Below, in pieces: positions 1 to 9,387 of a DNA stretch of 64,000 nt; position 1 is the stretch's first letter, and every line of letters begins with the position of its first letter. A program made the translations under genes and the position numbers. Source of the DNA: Streptomyces sp. GQFP (lineage in GTDB: Bacteria > Actinomycetota > Actinomycetes > Streptomycetales > Streptomycetaceae); contig NZ_CP089312.1 in NCBI RefSeq assembly GCF_021545335.1, positions 4,650,001 through 4,714,000 of the forward strand. The letters are read 5' to 3'. The notes below the pieces were generated by a model that searched no databases, was not told the origin of the DNA, and saw nothing but the letters and a program-made list of their open reading frames with translations.

Positions 1-1191
1 AGCGCGGACGTGAGCGTGACGACGGTCGACAAGACCGGGCCGGCGCAGGTCACCGGGGTCAAGGTGACCGTGGGGGCGTCCACGCTGCGGCTCGACTGGA
101 ACGCGGTCCACGACGCGTCCTCGTACAGCGTCCACCGCGCGAGCGCGCCGGAGGGCCCGTACACGCGGATCGCCGACTCGCTCGCCGGCACCTCCTACAC
201 GGACGTGACAGCGGACATCAAGCAGCGCGCGTACTACCGGATCACGGCCGTCGACAAGCTCGGCAACGAGTCCGTCGCGTCCGCGACCGCCGACCCCGGC
301 GAGCCGGACACCACCGCGCCCGACCAGGTCACGGGTCTGCAGGCGAAGGGCACCACGGCGGGCAACGCGGTCCGCTGGCAGGCGTCCTCGGCGGACGTGG
401 AGCACTACCAGGTGTGGGCGGTCCCGGCCGGCCAGTCGTCCGACCCGGACGGCCCGGACATCGTGACGGGGACGTCGTACAACGACGCGGTGGCGGAGGT
501 GGGCGCGGCGGTCACGTACCGCGTCCAGGCGGTCGACGCGTACGGGAACATCTCGCCGGTGTCGGAGACGGTCACGGCGACCCGGCCCGCCCCGGGCGAG
601 TCGGCGACGCCCACGGGACTGACGGCCACGCCGCGCGACAGCGGCACCCAACTCACCTGGGACTACTCGACCGACAGCACCCGGTACGGCTACCGGATCT
701 ACCGCCGGGTCGGTACGTCGGAGGCGTGGACGAGGCTGAGCGAGGACGACTACACGTCACTGGTCTTCGACGACACCGCGGCCCCGGCCGGCCCCGCCCA
801 GTACTACGTGACCGTGAACGACCAGTACGGCAACGAGTCGGCCCCCACGGGACTGGTCACGGTGAACCGGGCGACCCCGGCGACACCGACCGCGCCGGCA
901 CCGCCGACGATCGCACTGTCCGCCCCGTACACGCAGTGCACGGCGAACGACTGCGTGGCGCATGGCGGTTCGGGGACCCCGCTCAAGGTGACCCTGACTC
1001 CGCCTTCGGACCGTCTGATCTGGGGCTACGAGTACAGGTTCAGCGGCGACACGGCCTACACGAGGACACCGGACCCGACGGTGACGTGGACACCGCCCGC
1101 TTCGGGCACGTACACGTTCGAGGTGCGGACGGTGGACTACTACGGGGGCCGGACGGGGGCGGCGGCGACGGTGCAGTTCAGGGTGGGCTGA
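1..1191 (+). CDS. Secreted fibronectin type III repeat protein, 5' end outside window
   Basis: The frame is open from base 1 and ends at 1191, so this is the C-terminal ~396 residues of a longer protein. It contains three to four fibronectin type III-like beta-sandwich repeats; each ends in a YYV/YRV TAVD-x-x-GNES type strand. The first residues (SADVSVTTVDK) match the middle of the protein at 6639-8309, so this is a paralogue of the PA14-FN3 family that follows. Likely extracellular and carbohydrate or matrix binding; the exact ligand is unknown. No catalytic motif is visible. The N-terminal signal peptide and PA14 domain expected from its paralogues lie upstream of the window. Confidence 0.85.
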   Translation, partial: SADVSVTTVDKTGPAQVTGVKVTVGASTLRLDWNAVHDASSYSVHRASAPEGPYTRIADSLAGTSYTDVTADIKQRAYYRITAVDKLGNESVASATADPGEPDTTAPDQVTGLQAKGTTAGNAVRWQASSADVEHYQVWAVPAGQSSDPDGPDIVTGTSYNDAVAEVGAAVTYRVQAVDAYGNISPVSETVTATRPAPGESATPTGLTATPRDSGTQLTWDYSTDSTRYGYRIYRRVGTSEAWTRLSEDDYTSLVFDDTAAPAGPAQYYVTVNDQYGNESAPTGLVTVNRATPATPTAPAPPTIALSAPYTQCTANDCVAHGGSGTPLKVTLTPPSDRLIWGYEYRFSGDTAYTRTPDPTVTWTPPASGTYTFEVRTVDYYGGRTGAAATVQFRVG

Positions 1192-1243
1192 GTCCCACCG
1201 GCATCAGACAGCTCAGAAATCAAAAATAATCACAATAGGCATA

Positions 1244-1313
1244 CAACCAATCCACATCCTCACGAGTCCTGATCGTCAACGGCCCATTTCTCGCCGTTGA
1301 CGATCAGGACTCG
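1244..1313 (+). promoter_or_regulatory. ECF-like promoter overlapping a perfect 20-bp palindrome
   Basis: CAACC (1244-1248) and GTC (1266-1268) are separated by exactly 17 nt, which suits an ECF sigma -35/-10 pair. A perfect inverted repeat follows: left arm 1263-1282, right arm 1294-1313, 11-nt loop. The right arm ends beside the ribosome site GAAGGA of the TTG-started gene at 1328. The same arrangement, with identical 17-nt spacing, precedes the genes at 11227 and 21029. Whether the palindrome acts as a DNA operator or as an RNA hairpin cannot be settled from sequence. Confidence 0.6.
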
Positions 1314-1327
1314 AAGGACCGACCGCA

Positions 1328-3034
1328 TTGAACCCAGCCAGACGCACGACGCAGGCAGCCACCACCGCCCTCGTGCTCGCCACCGCCGGCACCCTGCTCA
1401 GCACCACAGCCCCGGCCGCCTCCGCCGCGACGACGTGCACTTCGCCCGTCTACAAACGGCAGTTCTTCGCGAACACCGCCTTCTCCGGCACGCCGAAGAG
1501 GACCGACTGTGACGCCGCCATCGCCGAGAACTGGGGCGCGAAAGCCCCGGCCACCGGCCTCCCGAAGGACAACTTCGGGGTGCGCTGGACGGTGACCCGG
1601 GACTTCGGCTCCGGCGGGCCGTTCACCTTCACCGCCGCCGCGCAGGACGGCATCCGCGTCTACCTCGACGGCAAGGTCAAGGTCAACGTCTGGAAGAACG
1701 TGACGTCGACGGCGAAGAAGACCGTCAACCTCACCGTCCCGTCCGGCAAGCACACCCTGCGCGTCGACTACGCGTCCTGGACGGGCAACGCGAACGTCAA
1801 CTTCGCCTACACGCCCCGGACTTCGGCGACGGTAGACAAGATCGCGCCGCTCACCCCGGCCGCCGTCTCGACGACCTACGACAAGGGAACGCGGAAGACG
1901 ACCGTCAAGTGGACGAGGAACAAGGAGATGGACCTCGCCGGTTACCGCGTGTACCGCCGGCTCAAGGACAGCGACGCGTGGAAGCGCCTGCCGACCACGA
2001 CGGCGGTGACGTACACCGACGCCACGCCCGCGACCGGCGACACGTACTTCTACGAGGTCCGCGCGGTCGACAGGGCGGGCAACGAGTCCGTCGGCACCGC
2101 CGACAAGCCCGTGACCACTCTCGACAGGACAGCCCCCGCGATCCCCTCCGGCGTCACGGCGAATGACGAGCAGCCCGGGATCACGGTGTCCTGGAACCCC
2201 GTACCCGGCGCGGCGAGTTACGTCGTCCACCGGCACTGGCAGTACGGCGACGGCCCGGTGAAGGTGGCGACGGTGACGTCCACCGCCTGGACCGATGTCA
2301 AGGTGAACGAGCGCCAGTCCTACAGCTACTGGGTCACAGCGGTCGACAAGGCCGGCAACCAGTCCGCCCGGTCGGCGTCCGTCGGGGTGGAGCGCGGCGA
2401 CTTCGCGCCCTCGGCGCCCACCGGCCTGACCGCCACGACGACGGCAACCGGGATCGCGCTGACGTGGAAGGCGCCCACCGGGCCGAGTTCGTCGGACCTG
2501 AGCAAGTATCGGATCTACCGCGACGGCCGGTTCGTCGGCGAGGTGGGACCGAGCCGGACCTCGTACGCCGACATCCGCGTACAGCAGGGCGTCACATACA
2601 CGTACGCGGTGACCGCCGCGGACATCGACAACGAGTCCGTCGCCTCGGCCCCGGTCACCGCCACCGCACCGGCCACGGGCCTCGCCCCGGCGCCGGTGAC
2701 CGGGCTTCGCGGGGCCATGAACGGCACCGACATCGATCTGGTCTGGGACCGCAGCCCGGAGGACGACGTCGAGTACTACAACGTCTACCGCGGTGTCCTG
2801 ATCGACGGCGTCTGGCAGTACGAGCAGTGGACCCGCGACTACAGCCTCCGCCAGCCCGGAACCGACCAACCCCTCGTCGGCTACAGCCATGAGATCTACT
2901 ACCCCCTGGGCGTGACCGTCCGCTGGGCCGTGCTCGCCGTCGACTCGTACGGCAACTCCCGGTTCGACACCGGCGAGGAGTTCTCGTACGTGACGGTGAC
3001 GGAGCCCGCGGCGGACCCGGAGGCAGCCGAGTGA
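1328..3034 (+). CDS. Secreted PA14-domain/fibronectin type III protein
   Basis: 568 residues starting at TTG, preceded by GAAGGA. An N-terminal signal peptide (RR near the start, hydrophobic core, ASA cut site near residue 33) is followed by a PA14-like module at about 37-160. PA14 hallmarks seen are an ENWG segment, FGVRWT, a DGIRVYLDG strand and a VNVW strand. Four fibronectin III repeats follow to the C-terminus. PA14 modules typically bind carbohydrate in secreted enzymes and adhesins; no catalytic domain is present, so a surface or extracellular matrix role is inferred. It is the first gene of an apparent four-gene run (1328-8309), and its stop overlaps the next start by GTGA. The palindromic leader directly upstream probably controls the run. 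Confidence 0.88.
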   Translation: MNPARRTTQAATTALVLATAGTLLSTTAPAASAATTCTSPVYKRQFFANTAFSGTPKRTDCDAAIAENWGAKAPATGLPKDNFGVRWTVTRDFGSGGPFTFTAAAQDGIRVYLDGKVKVNVWKNVTSTAKKTVNLTVPSGKHTLRVDYASWTGNANVNFAYTPRTSATVDKIAPLTPAAVSTTYDKGTRKTTVKWTRNKEMDLAGYRVYRRLKDSDAWKRLPTTTAVTYTDATPATGDTYFYEVRAVDRAGNESVGTADKPVTTLDRTAPAIPSGVTANDEQPGITVSWNPVPGAASYVVHRHWQYGDGPVKVATVTSTAWTDVKVNERQSYSYWVTAVDKAGNQSARSASVGVERGDFAPSAPTGLTATTTATGIALTWKAPTGPSSSDLSKYRIYRDGRFVGEVGPSRTSYADIRVQQGVTYTYAVTAADIDNESVASAPVTATAPATGLAPAPVTGLRGAMNGTDIDLVWDRSPEDDVEYYNVYRGVLIDGVWQYEQWTRDYSLRQPGTDQPLVGYSHEIYYPLGVTVRWAVLAVDSYGNSRFDTGEEFSYVTVTEPAADPEAAE

Positions 3035-4824
3035 ACCGGCCGGCACCCATGACTACCGCCGCTTCCCGCGCTCTCGTGCTCGCGATCGCGGGTGGCCTGC
3101 TCACCACGGTCGCGGCCCCGACCGCCTCGGCGGCCACTCCCACCTGCAACTCCCCTGTCTACAAACGGCAGTTCTTCGCGAACACCACCTTCTCCGGCAC
3201 GCCGAAGCGGACGGACTGCGACGCCGCCGTCGCCGAGAACTGGGGCGCGAAGGCCCCCGCCACCGGCCTCCCGAAGGACAACTTCGGGGTGCGCTGGACG
3301 GTGACGAGGGACTTCGGCTCCGGCGGCCCCTTCACCCTCACCGCCGCCGCGCAGGACGGCATCCGCGTCTACCTCGACGGCAAGGTCAAGGTCAACGTCT
3401 GGAAGAACGTGACGTCGACGGCGAAGAAGACCGTCAACCTCACCATCCCCTCCGGCAAACACACCCTGCGCATCGACTACGCCAACCTGACGGGCAACGC
3501 GAACGTCAACTTCGCCTACACGCCCCGGACTTCGGCGTCGGTGGACAAGGTCAAGCCCCTCGCTCCGACAGCCCCGACCGTCACGTACGACAAGACAACG
3601 GGCAAGGCGAAGCTCACCTGGGCGAAGAACAACGAGATGGACCTCGCGGGCTACCGCATCTACCGCCGCCTGAACGGGAGTTCGTTCGGCGGCACCCCCC
3701 TGGCGACGACCACCGCCACGACGTACACGGACACCACCCTCCCGGTCACGGGCGCGAATTACTTCTACGAGGTCCGCGCGTACGACAAGGCGGGCAACGA
3801 GTCGGCCGGTACGGCGGACATGGCCGTGACCACCGTCGACCGGGTCGCCCCGGGCGTGCCCCAGGACGTGGCCCTCATCAGCTCGTCGGAGTCGGAGGGG
3901 ATGCGGTTCGGCTGGAGCGCGGTCGAGGGCGCGGTGTCGTACGTGGTGTACCGGGCGCCCGAGGTGTACCAGAGCGCCAAGTACGTGCCCGGCACCTACA
4001 CGAAGCTCGGCGGCACCACCGAGCTCACGTACCGGGACGCCTCCGCCGTGGAGCGCGCGGGGTACTTCTACGTGGTCACGGCCGTCGACGCGGCGGGCAA
4101 CGAGTCCGCGCGCTCCGAGGCCGTGTCGGGCCGCCTCCAGGACGACGTCCCGCCGCCCGCCGTCACCGGCCTGACCGTCACCCCGACCGAGTACGGCTTC
4201 GAGCTGGACTGGGACGCGAACCCGGCCGAGGACCTCACCTGGTACCGGCTCTATCAGGGCGTGATGGCCGACATCGACGAGGACGGCTCGGAGAATTGCT
4301 ACGCGAGCGTGGCCGAGGAGTACCTGTCCGGTGACAGGACCTCGTTCACGTACACCACCACCGGGGGCGGGTACTGGCACACGGGCCTCCTGGACGGCGA
4401 GGAGCGCTGCTTCCTCGTCGACGCCGTCGACGACTTCGGCAACTCCACCTTCAGGTGGACGGGTGAGGGCAACGTCGTACTGGCCACCGAGTTCGACATG
4501 CGGCCGAGCGTGGCCACACCCGAGGGCTCCCCGCTGGAGCTGACGGCGACGGGCGCTCAGGGCGACGAGGGCAACCACCTCGGCTGGTCCTGGAGCTCTG
4601 ATGCCCAGGAGACGACCGGGTACCGCGTCCACCGCTGGAACCCCGCCACCGGAGCGTACGAAAAGGTCGCGGACCTCGGCAGCGATGTCACCGAGTACTA
4701 CGACACCGGCGCCCCGCGAGGCACGACGTCCTTCTACTGGGTGACCGCCCTGGCCGCGGACGGCACGGAATCCGTGCCGGCTGGCGGCTGGACGGTCACG
4801 ACCCCCGCGACCCCTGCGACCTGA
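3031..4824 (+). CDS. Secreted PA14-domain/fibronectin type III protein
   Basis: 597 residues. The GTG start lies in a GTGA overlap with the preceding stop, so translation is probably coupled. A signal peptide ends at ASA near residue 34; PA14 spans about 38-165; FN3 repeats fill the remainder. The DNA of the PA14 module is nearly identical to that of its tandem neighbours, pointing to recent duplication or gene conversion. The C-terminal half differs from the 1328 protein and instead resembles the 4856 and 11227 products (shared VTGLTVTPTEYGF segment). Extracellular; ligand unknown. Confidence 0.87.
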   Translation: MNRPAPMTTAASRALVLAIAGGLLTTVAAPTASAATPTCNSPVYKRQFFANTTFSGTPKRTDCDAAVAENWGAKAPATGLPKDNFGVRWTVTRDFGSGGPFTLTAAAQDGIRVYLDGKVKVNVWKNVTSTAKKTVNLTIPSGKHTLRIDYANLTGNANVNFAYTPRTSASVDKVKPLAPTAPTVTYDKTTGKAKLTWAKNNEMDLAGYRIYRRLNGSSFGGTPLATTTATTYTDTTLPVTGANYFYEVRAYDKAGNESAGTADMAVTTVDRVAPGVPQDVALISSSESEGMRFGWSAVEGAVSYVVYRAPEVYQSAKYVPGTYTKLGGTTELTYRDASAVERAGYFYVVTAVDAAGNESARSEAVSGRLQDDVPPPAVTGLTVTPTEYGFELDWDANPAEDLTWYRLYQGVMADIDEDGSENCYASVAEEYLSGDRTSFTYTTTGGGYWHTGLLDGEERCFLVDAVDDFGNSTFRWTGEGNVVLATEFDMRPSVATPEGSPLELTATGAQGDEGNHLGWSWSSDAQETTGYRVHRWNPATGAYEKVADLGSDVTEYYDTGAPRGTTSFYWVTALAADGTESVPAGGWTVTTPATPAT

Positions 4825-4855
4825 CGAGACAGAGAAAGTGCAGACACAGAGCCGT

Positions 4856-6595
4856 ATGAAGATCGCCAGACGCACGACCACGTCGGCCGCGACGGCCGTT
4901 GTCCTCGCCACCGCCGGAGGCCTCCTCACCGCGGTTGCCGCCACGCCCGCCTCGGCGGCCACGGTGACCTGCAACTCCCCTACCTACAAGCGCCAGTTCT
5001 TCACGAACACGGCCTTCTCGGGCGCCCCGAAGAAGACCGACTGTGACGGGACGATCAGCGAGAACTGGGGAGCGAAGACCCCCGCCCCCGGCCTCCCGAA
5101 GGACAACTTCGGAGTGCGCTGGACGGTGACGAGGGACTTCGGCTCCGGCGGCCCCTTCACCCTCACCGCCGCCGCGCAGGACGGCATCCGCGTCTACGTC
5201 GACGGCAAGGCCAAGGTCAACCTCTGGAAGAACGTCACGGCGACCCGTACCAAGACGGTCAACGTGACGATCCCCTCCGGCAGGCACACCGTGCGCGTCG
5301 ACTACGCCAACTTCACCGGCAACGCGAACGTCAACTTCGCCTACACGCCCCGCACTTCGGCGGCCGTCGACAAGGTCAAGCCGCTGGTCCCGACCAGCAC
5401 CGCGCTCACGTACGACAAGTCGTCCGGCAGGGCCAAGCTCACCTGGGCGAAGAACAAGGAGCTGGACCTCGCCGGCTACCGCATCTACCGCCGCCTGAAC
5501 GGGAGTTCGTTCGGCGGCACCCCCCTGGCGACGACCGCTTCCACCTCGTACACGGACACCACCCTCCCGGTCACGGGCGCGAGTTACTTCTACGAGGTCC
5601 GCGCGTACGACAAGGCGGGCAACGAGTCGGCCGGTACGGCGGACAAGGGCGTCGTCACCGTCGACCGCACCGCTCCGGCCACGCCCCAGGCGCCGACGAT
5701 CGTCAACGAGTCGGCGGCGAACGGGCTGCGGGTCAGCTGGAGCGCGGTCGAGGGCGCGACGTCGTACCGCGTGTACCGGGCGATCGGTGCGCAGGGCAGG
5801 TTCTTCGAGATGGGCCGCACGGACAAGGTCTCCTACCTGGACACCTCGGTCGTCGAGGACGTCGCCTACCGCTACCGCGTCTCGGCAGTCGACGCGGCGG
5901 GCAACGAGTCCGGGGCTTCGCCCGTCGTCAACAGCACGTACGACGACGACATCGCACCGCCCGCCGTGACCGGCCTGAAGGTCACGCCGACCGAGTACGG
6001 CTTCCAGCTGAACTGGGACGCGAACCCGGCCGCCGACCTCGCGCGATACGCCGTCTACGTGGGCGAGTTGGTCGAGGACAAGGCCACGGGCGAGATGGTG
6101 TGCTCGGCCGAGCTCGTGAAGTACGTGAAGGCCGACACCACCTCGTACTCCCACCTGACCCGCCCGAACGGCGAGCAGGCGTGCCTCTTCGTCGACGCCC
6201 TCGACGGCGCCTGGAACTCCGTCTACACGGAGACCGGCACCGCCCCGACGGTCGTGGCCACGGAGCTGAACACCACCCCGAGCGTGGCGACTCCGTCCGG
6301 CTCCCCCCTCCGCCTGACGGCAGACTCGACCGAAGGCGCCAGTCCCAACCAGCTCTCCTGGAGCGGCCTGGACGCCAACTCCCCGCAGACGGCGGGCGGT
6401 TACCGCGTCTACCGCTGGAACCCGGCAGCCTCGGCGTACGAGAAGATCGCCACCCTCGCCAACACGGCTTCCGCGTACGTCGACGCGGGCGCGAAGCCCG
6501 GCACGACGTCCTACTACTGGGTGACGGCGGTGGCGGCGGACGGCACGGAGTCGCTTCCGGCGGGCGACTGGGCGATCAACGCCCCCGTGAACTGA
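4856..6595 (+). CDS. Secreted PA14-domain/fibronectin type III protein
   Basis: 579 residues from ATG 4856; a GTG at 4838 in the same frame would add six residues. ATG is preferred because it gives a compact positively charged MKIARR n-region and because the same cgtatga context precedes the next paralogue. Signal peptide, PA14 (FTNTAFSGAPK onward) and FN3 repeats occur in the same order as in the neighbours. It lies 31 bases after the preceding stop, consistent with one operon. The C-terminal repeats contain a conserved YWVTAVAADGTES segment shared with the 3031 protein. Function inferred only as extracellular binding. Confidence 0.87.
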   Translation: MKIARRTTTSAATAVVLATAGGLLTAVAATPASAATVTCNSPTYKRQFFTNTAFSGAPKKTDCDGTISENWGAKTPAPGLPKDNFGVRWTVTRDFGSGGPFTLTAAAQDGIRVYVDGKAKVNLWKNVTATRTKTVNVTIPSGRHTVRVDYANFTGNANVNFAYTPRTSAAVDKVKPLVPTSTALTYDKSSGRAKLTWAKNKELDLAGYRIYRRLNGSSFGGTPLATTASTSYTDTTLPVTGASYFYEVRAYDKAGNESAGTADKGVVTVDRTAPATPQAPTIVNESAANGLRVSWSAVEGATSYRVYRAIGAQGRFFEMGRTDKVSYLDTSVVEDVAYRYRVSAVDAAGNESGASPVVNSTYDDDIAPPAVTGLKVTPTEYGFQLNWDANPAADLARYAVYVGELVEDKATGEMVCSAELVKYVKADTTSYSHLTRPNGEQACLFVDALDGAWNSVYTETGTAPTVVATELNTTPSVATPSGSPLRLTADSTEGASPNQLSWSGLDANSPQTAGGYRVYRWNPAASAYEKIATLANTASAYVDAGAKPGTTSYYWVTAVAADGTESLPAGDWAINAPVN

Positions 6596-6638
6596 CCGCA
6601 CACGTAACGCAGAAGCAGAAAGAGCAGCGCAGAACCGT

Positions 6639-8309
6639 ATGAGCATCACCAGACGCTCGACCGCCGCGACCGCCGTGGCACTCGCCACCGCCGGCGGCCT
6701 CCTCACCGTGGCCCCAGCCCCGACCGCCTCGGCGGCCACGGTGACTTGCAACTCCCCCGTCTACAAGCGCCAGTTCTTCACGAACACCGCCTTCTCCGGC
6801 ACACCGAAGCGGACGGACTGCGACGCCGCCGTCGCCGAGAACTGGGGCGCGAAGGCCCCGGCCACCGGCGTCCCGAAGGACAACTTCGGCGTCCGCTGGA
6901 CGGTGACGAGGGACTTCGGCTCGGGCGGTCCCTTCACCCTCACCGCCGCGACTCAGGACGGCATCCGCGTCTACCTCGACGGCAAGGTCAAGGTCAACGT
7001 CTGGAAGAACGTGACGTCGACGGCGAAGAAGACCGTCAACCTCACGATCCCGTCCGGCAAGCACACCCTGCGCATCGACTACGCCAACCTGACGGGCAAC
7101 GCGAACGTCAACTTCGGGTACACGCCCAGGACTTCGGCGTCGGTGGACAAGGTCAGGCCCCTCGCACCGACGGCGCCAACCGTCACGTACGACAAGACGA
7201 CGGGCAAGGCGAAGCTCACCTGGGCGAAGAACAAGGAGATGGACCTCGCGGGGTATCGCGTCTACCGCGCCCTGAAGGGCAGCCCCTTCGGCAGCACTGC
7301 CCTCGCGACGACCACCGCCACGACGTACACGGACTCGACACTCCCGAAGACCGGCGAGACGTACGCCTACGAGGTCCGCGCCCGCGACAAGGCCGGCAAC
7401 CAGTCGGCGGGCAGCGCCGACGTGAGCGTGACGACGGTCGACAAGACGGCGCCGACGCAGGTCACCGGGGTAGCGGGGCAGGGCACCACGGCGGGCAACT
7501 TCCTTACGTGGACGGCCTCTTCGAAGGACGTACACCACTACGACCTGTGGGCCGCCCCGGTGGGCCAGAGCGACCCGGACGGACCGCAGCCGGTGTTCGG
7601 AACGTCCTGGGCGGACCAGCTCGTGGACGCGGGAACGCCGTACACGTACAAGGTCCAGGCCGTCGACGGCGCCGGGAACGTCTCTCCGGTCTCCGAGCCC
7701 GTGACGGTGACGCGCCCCGTGGCATCGACCACGCCCGCTCCGACCGCCCTGGAGGGCACACCGGCCGACGCCTCCACGTCCCTCTCCTGGGTGCCGTCGG
7801 AGGACGGCACGGTGACCGGATTCCACGTCTACCGCCGCACCGCCACCAACGGAGTCGGGACCCTCGTGGGCAGTGTCGACGGCTCGACAGCCTCGTCGTA
7901 CGACGACACCTCGGCCCCCAAGGGCACCGCGTACTACTACGTCACCGCCGTCGACAGCACGGGCGCCGAGTCCGTGCCCTCGGCGCAGATCAGCGTCAAC
8001 CGCCTCACCCCGGCGACCGCGACCGGCCCGGCGGCCCCGAAGCTGACCGTGGTCTCCACGGGCGGCACCCGCTCCCCGATCATCGTCGAGGTCAAGCCCG
8101 GCACGGGCGACGAGACCCGGCTGCTGAAGGGCTACTCCTGGGACTTCGACGGATACGGCTCCCCCAGCGGCCAGCAGCTGACGACGACGGGCCGGATCGA
8201 GTTCCAGCCCCAGTACACCGGCGGCTACACGGTCACCGTACGGGCCGTCGACGTCTACGGCCGCGAGAGCGCGGAGGCGTCCACGGCGGAGGTCCTGGTT
8301 CTGCGCTGA
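6639..8309 (+). CDS. Secreted PA14-domain/fibronectin type III protein
   Basis: 556 residues. ATG 6639 is preceded by AGAAAGAG. Signal peptide to about residue 31, PA14 at about 35-160, then FN3 repeats. The C-terminal half is the closest match in the window to the truncated protein at 1-1191 (shared TTAGN and YNGSG-type strands and VNRLTPAT/VNRATPAT linker), unlike its immediate upstream neighbours. The array therefore mixes at least two C-terminal types on one PA14 scaffold. It is the last gene of the run and is followed by a strong hairpin at 8341. Confidence 0.87.
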   Translation: MSITRRSTAATAVALATAGGLLTVAPAPTASAATVTCNSPVYKRQFFTNTAFSGTPKRTDCDAAVAENWGAKAPATGVPKDNFGVRWTVTRDFGSGGPFTLTAATQDGIRVYLDGKVKVNVWKNVTSTAKKTVNLTIPSGKHTLRIDYANLTGNANVNFGYTPRTSASVDKVRPLAPTAPTVTYDKTTGKAKLTWAKNKEMDLAGYRVYRALKGSPFGSTALATTTATTYTDSTLPKTGETYAYEVRARDKAGNQSAGSADVSVTTVDKTAPTQVTGVAGQGTTAGNFLTWTASSKDVHHYDLWAAPVGQSDPDGPQPVFGTSWADQLVDAGTPYTYKVQAVDGAGNVSPVSEPVTVTRPVASTTPAPTALEGTPADASTSLSWVPSEDGTVTGFHVYRRTATNGVGTLVGSVDGSTASSYDDTSAPKGTAYYYVTAVDSTGAESVPSAQISVNRLTPATATGPAAPKLTVVSTGGTRSPIIVEVKPGTGDETRLLKGYSWDFDGYGSPSGQQLTTTGRIEFQPQYTGGYTVTVRAVDVYGRESAEASTAEVLVLR

Positions 8310-8340
8310 CGGCTGCGACAAGCCCGCACGTACGCGATGG

Positions 8341-8368
8341 GGCCGGGAGGTTTACTCACCTCCCGGCC
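8341..8368. terminator. Bidirectional terminator-like hairpin
   Basis: Perfect 11-bp inverted repeat (GGCCGGGAGGT / ACCTCCCGGCC) with a 6-nt loop, between convergent genes ending at 8309 (+) and 8385 (-). Confidence 0.75.
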
Positions 8369-8384
8369 ACTTCCGCGACGGTCC

Positions 8385-9032
8385 TCAGCTTCGCTTGGGT
8401 CCCGTGATCGCCTCACCGATGACGAAGCCCTTGGCAGGGCCCTCCGGGACGACGGCCTCTGTGCCGTACGGCACCCGGTGCTCGTCCTCGTAGCGGGCGT
8501 GCTCAGGCAGGGGAGCAGTCAGGATGCTCACCGTTCCGTGGTTGTCGTAGTCGTCGATGATCACGTACACGGGGATTCCGGCCCGGGCGTACTCGCGGCG
8601 CTTGCGAACCCGGTCACGATCCTGGTTGCGCTTACCGGGAGAGACGACTTCGATCACGACGTGCACCGCTGAAGCGTTGATGCCGAGGCCGTCCTCCGCC
8701 TCGATCGGGTCACCGTCCCGAGGAGCCACGAACCCGTCCGGTACCCACGCCCTGAGCGGATGGATCACATTCGTGTCGTTCCAGGCGCCGTACTCACTGT
8801 CCTGGAGAAAGATCGCCAGCGCATCGCGCAGGCGATTGACAACCTGGGCATGCGAAAAACGTCCTGTGGGCGACACCTCGATGGCTCCCTCGATGATCTC
8901 AGCGCGGTAGCCCTCGGGGAGTTCTATGGCCTTCCATACCTGCCACACGACCTCGTCCAGGTTGGGTTCGTTCACGAATTCAGCCTGGGACTCGGACATG
9001 GTCTCGGGCCTCTCGTGCGCAAGAGCGGTCAT
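8385..9032 (-). CDS. Uma2 family (DUF820, PD-(D/E)XK-like) protein
   Basis: 215 residues. The start at 9032 is set by an excellent ribosome site (GGAGGAGGT) a few bases upstream. The central segment, VHVVIEVVSPGKR, followed by RKRREYARAGIPVYVIID, is the signature of the Uma2/DUF820 family, whose fold is restriction-endonuclease-like. Members are very abundant in Streptomyces and cyanobacteria; their biological role is not established, and nuclease activity has not been generally shown. The gene is monocistronic between a terminator and a small-gene pair. Confidence 0.85.
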   Translation of the reverse strand: MTALAHERPETMSESQAEFVNEPNLDEVVWQVWKAIELPEGYRAEIIEGAIEVSPTGRFSHAQVVNRLRDALAIFLQDSEYGAWNDTNVIHPLRAWVPDGFVAPRDGDPIEAEDGLGINASAVHVVIEVVSPGKRNQDRDRVRKRREYARAGIPVYVIIDDYDNHGTVSILTAPLPEHARYEDEHRVPYGTEAVVPEGPAKGFVIGEAITGPKRS

Positions 9033-9189
9033 GGCGGCACCTCCTCCTCAAGTGTGGGCTTGGCGTCCTTGGGGCACAAGCAACACGATCACGCTAGGTA
9101 CGATTGTTCGGCTGACCAGGGGATTCGCCTCCGGACCACCCGACGGAGTGAGGACGGAACGATCCGCCGTCCCGCCGTTGCCGGGAACG

Positions 9190-9387
9190 TCAGTCCGTCC
9201 CTTTCTCGTCCCCGGGCGGGAGCGGGATGGGGACGAGCGGGATCAGATACCAGGTACCTCCACGGGCATCGCGGTGGTCCCCCGGGTGCCCGGACTCCCG
9301 TACACACGCGCCCACTTCGCTGAGTATCGGGGCACCGTAGAAAAGGGAGGCGCGTACTTTCCCGCACCGGTCCGGGGTCGCCGTCAC
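9190..9387 (-). CDS. Small hypothetical protein coupled to ATP-binding gene
   Basis: 65 residues. The GTG start lies inside the stop of the upstream ATP-binding gene (GTGA overlap), a hallmark of translational coupling, and this is the main evidence that the frame is real. The sequence begins VTATPDRCGKVRASLFYGAP and includes a GGTWYLIPLVPIPLPP stretch. No domain is recognised. It may be a partner or regulator of the kinase-like protein upstream. It could instead be a chance frame; the conserved overlap makes that less likely. Confidence 0.5.
   Translation of the reverse strand: MTATPDRCGKVRASLFYGAPILSEVGACVRESGHPGDHRDARGGTWYLIPLVPIPLPPGDEKGTD

Noticed and set aside
1297..3046. Long open frames opposite and within the PA14-FN3 genes, such as 1304-3046 and 2899-4974 on the minus strand.
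   Set aside because: GC-rich antisense shadows with Arg/Gly/Val-rich composition, no ribosome sites, and present behind every paralogue.
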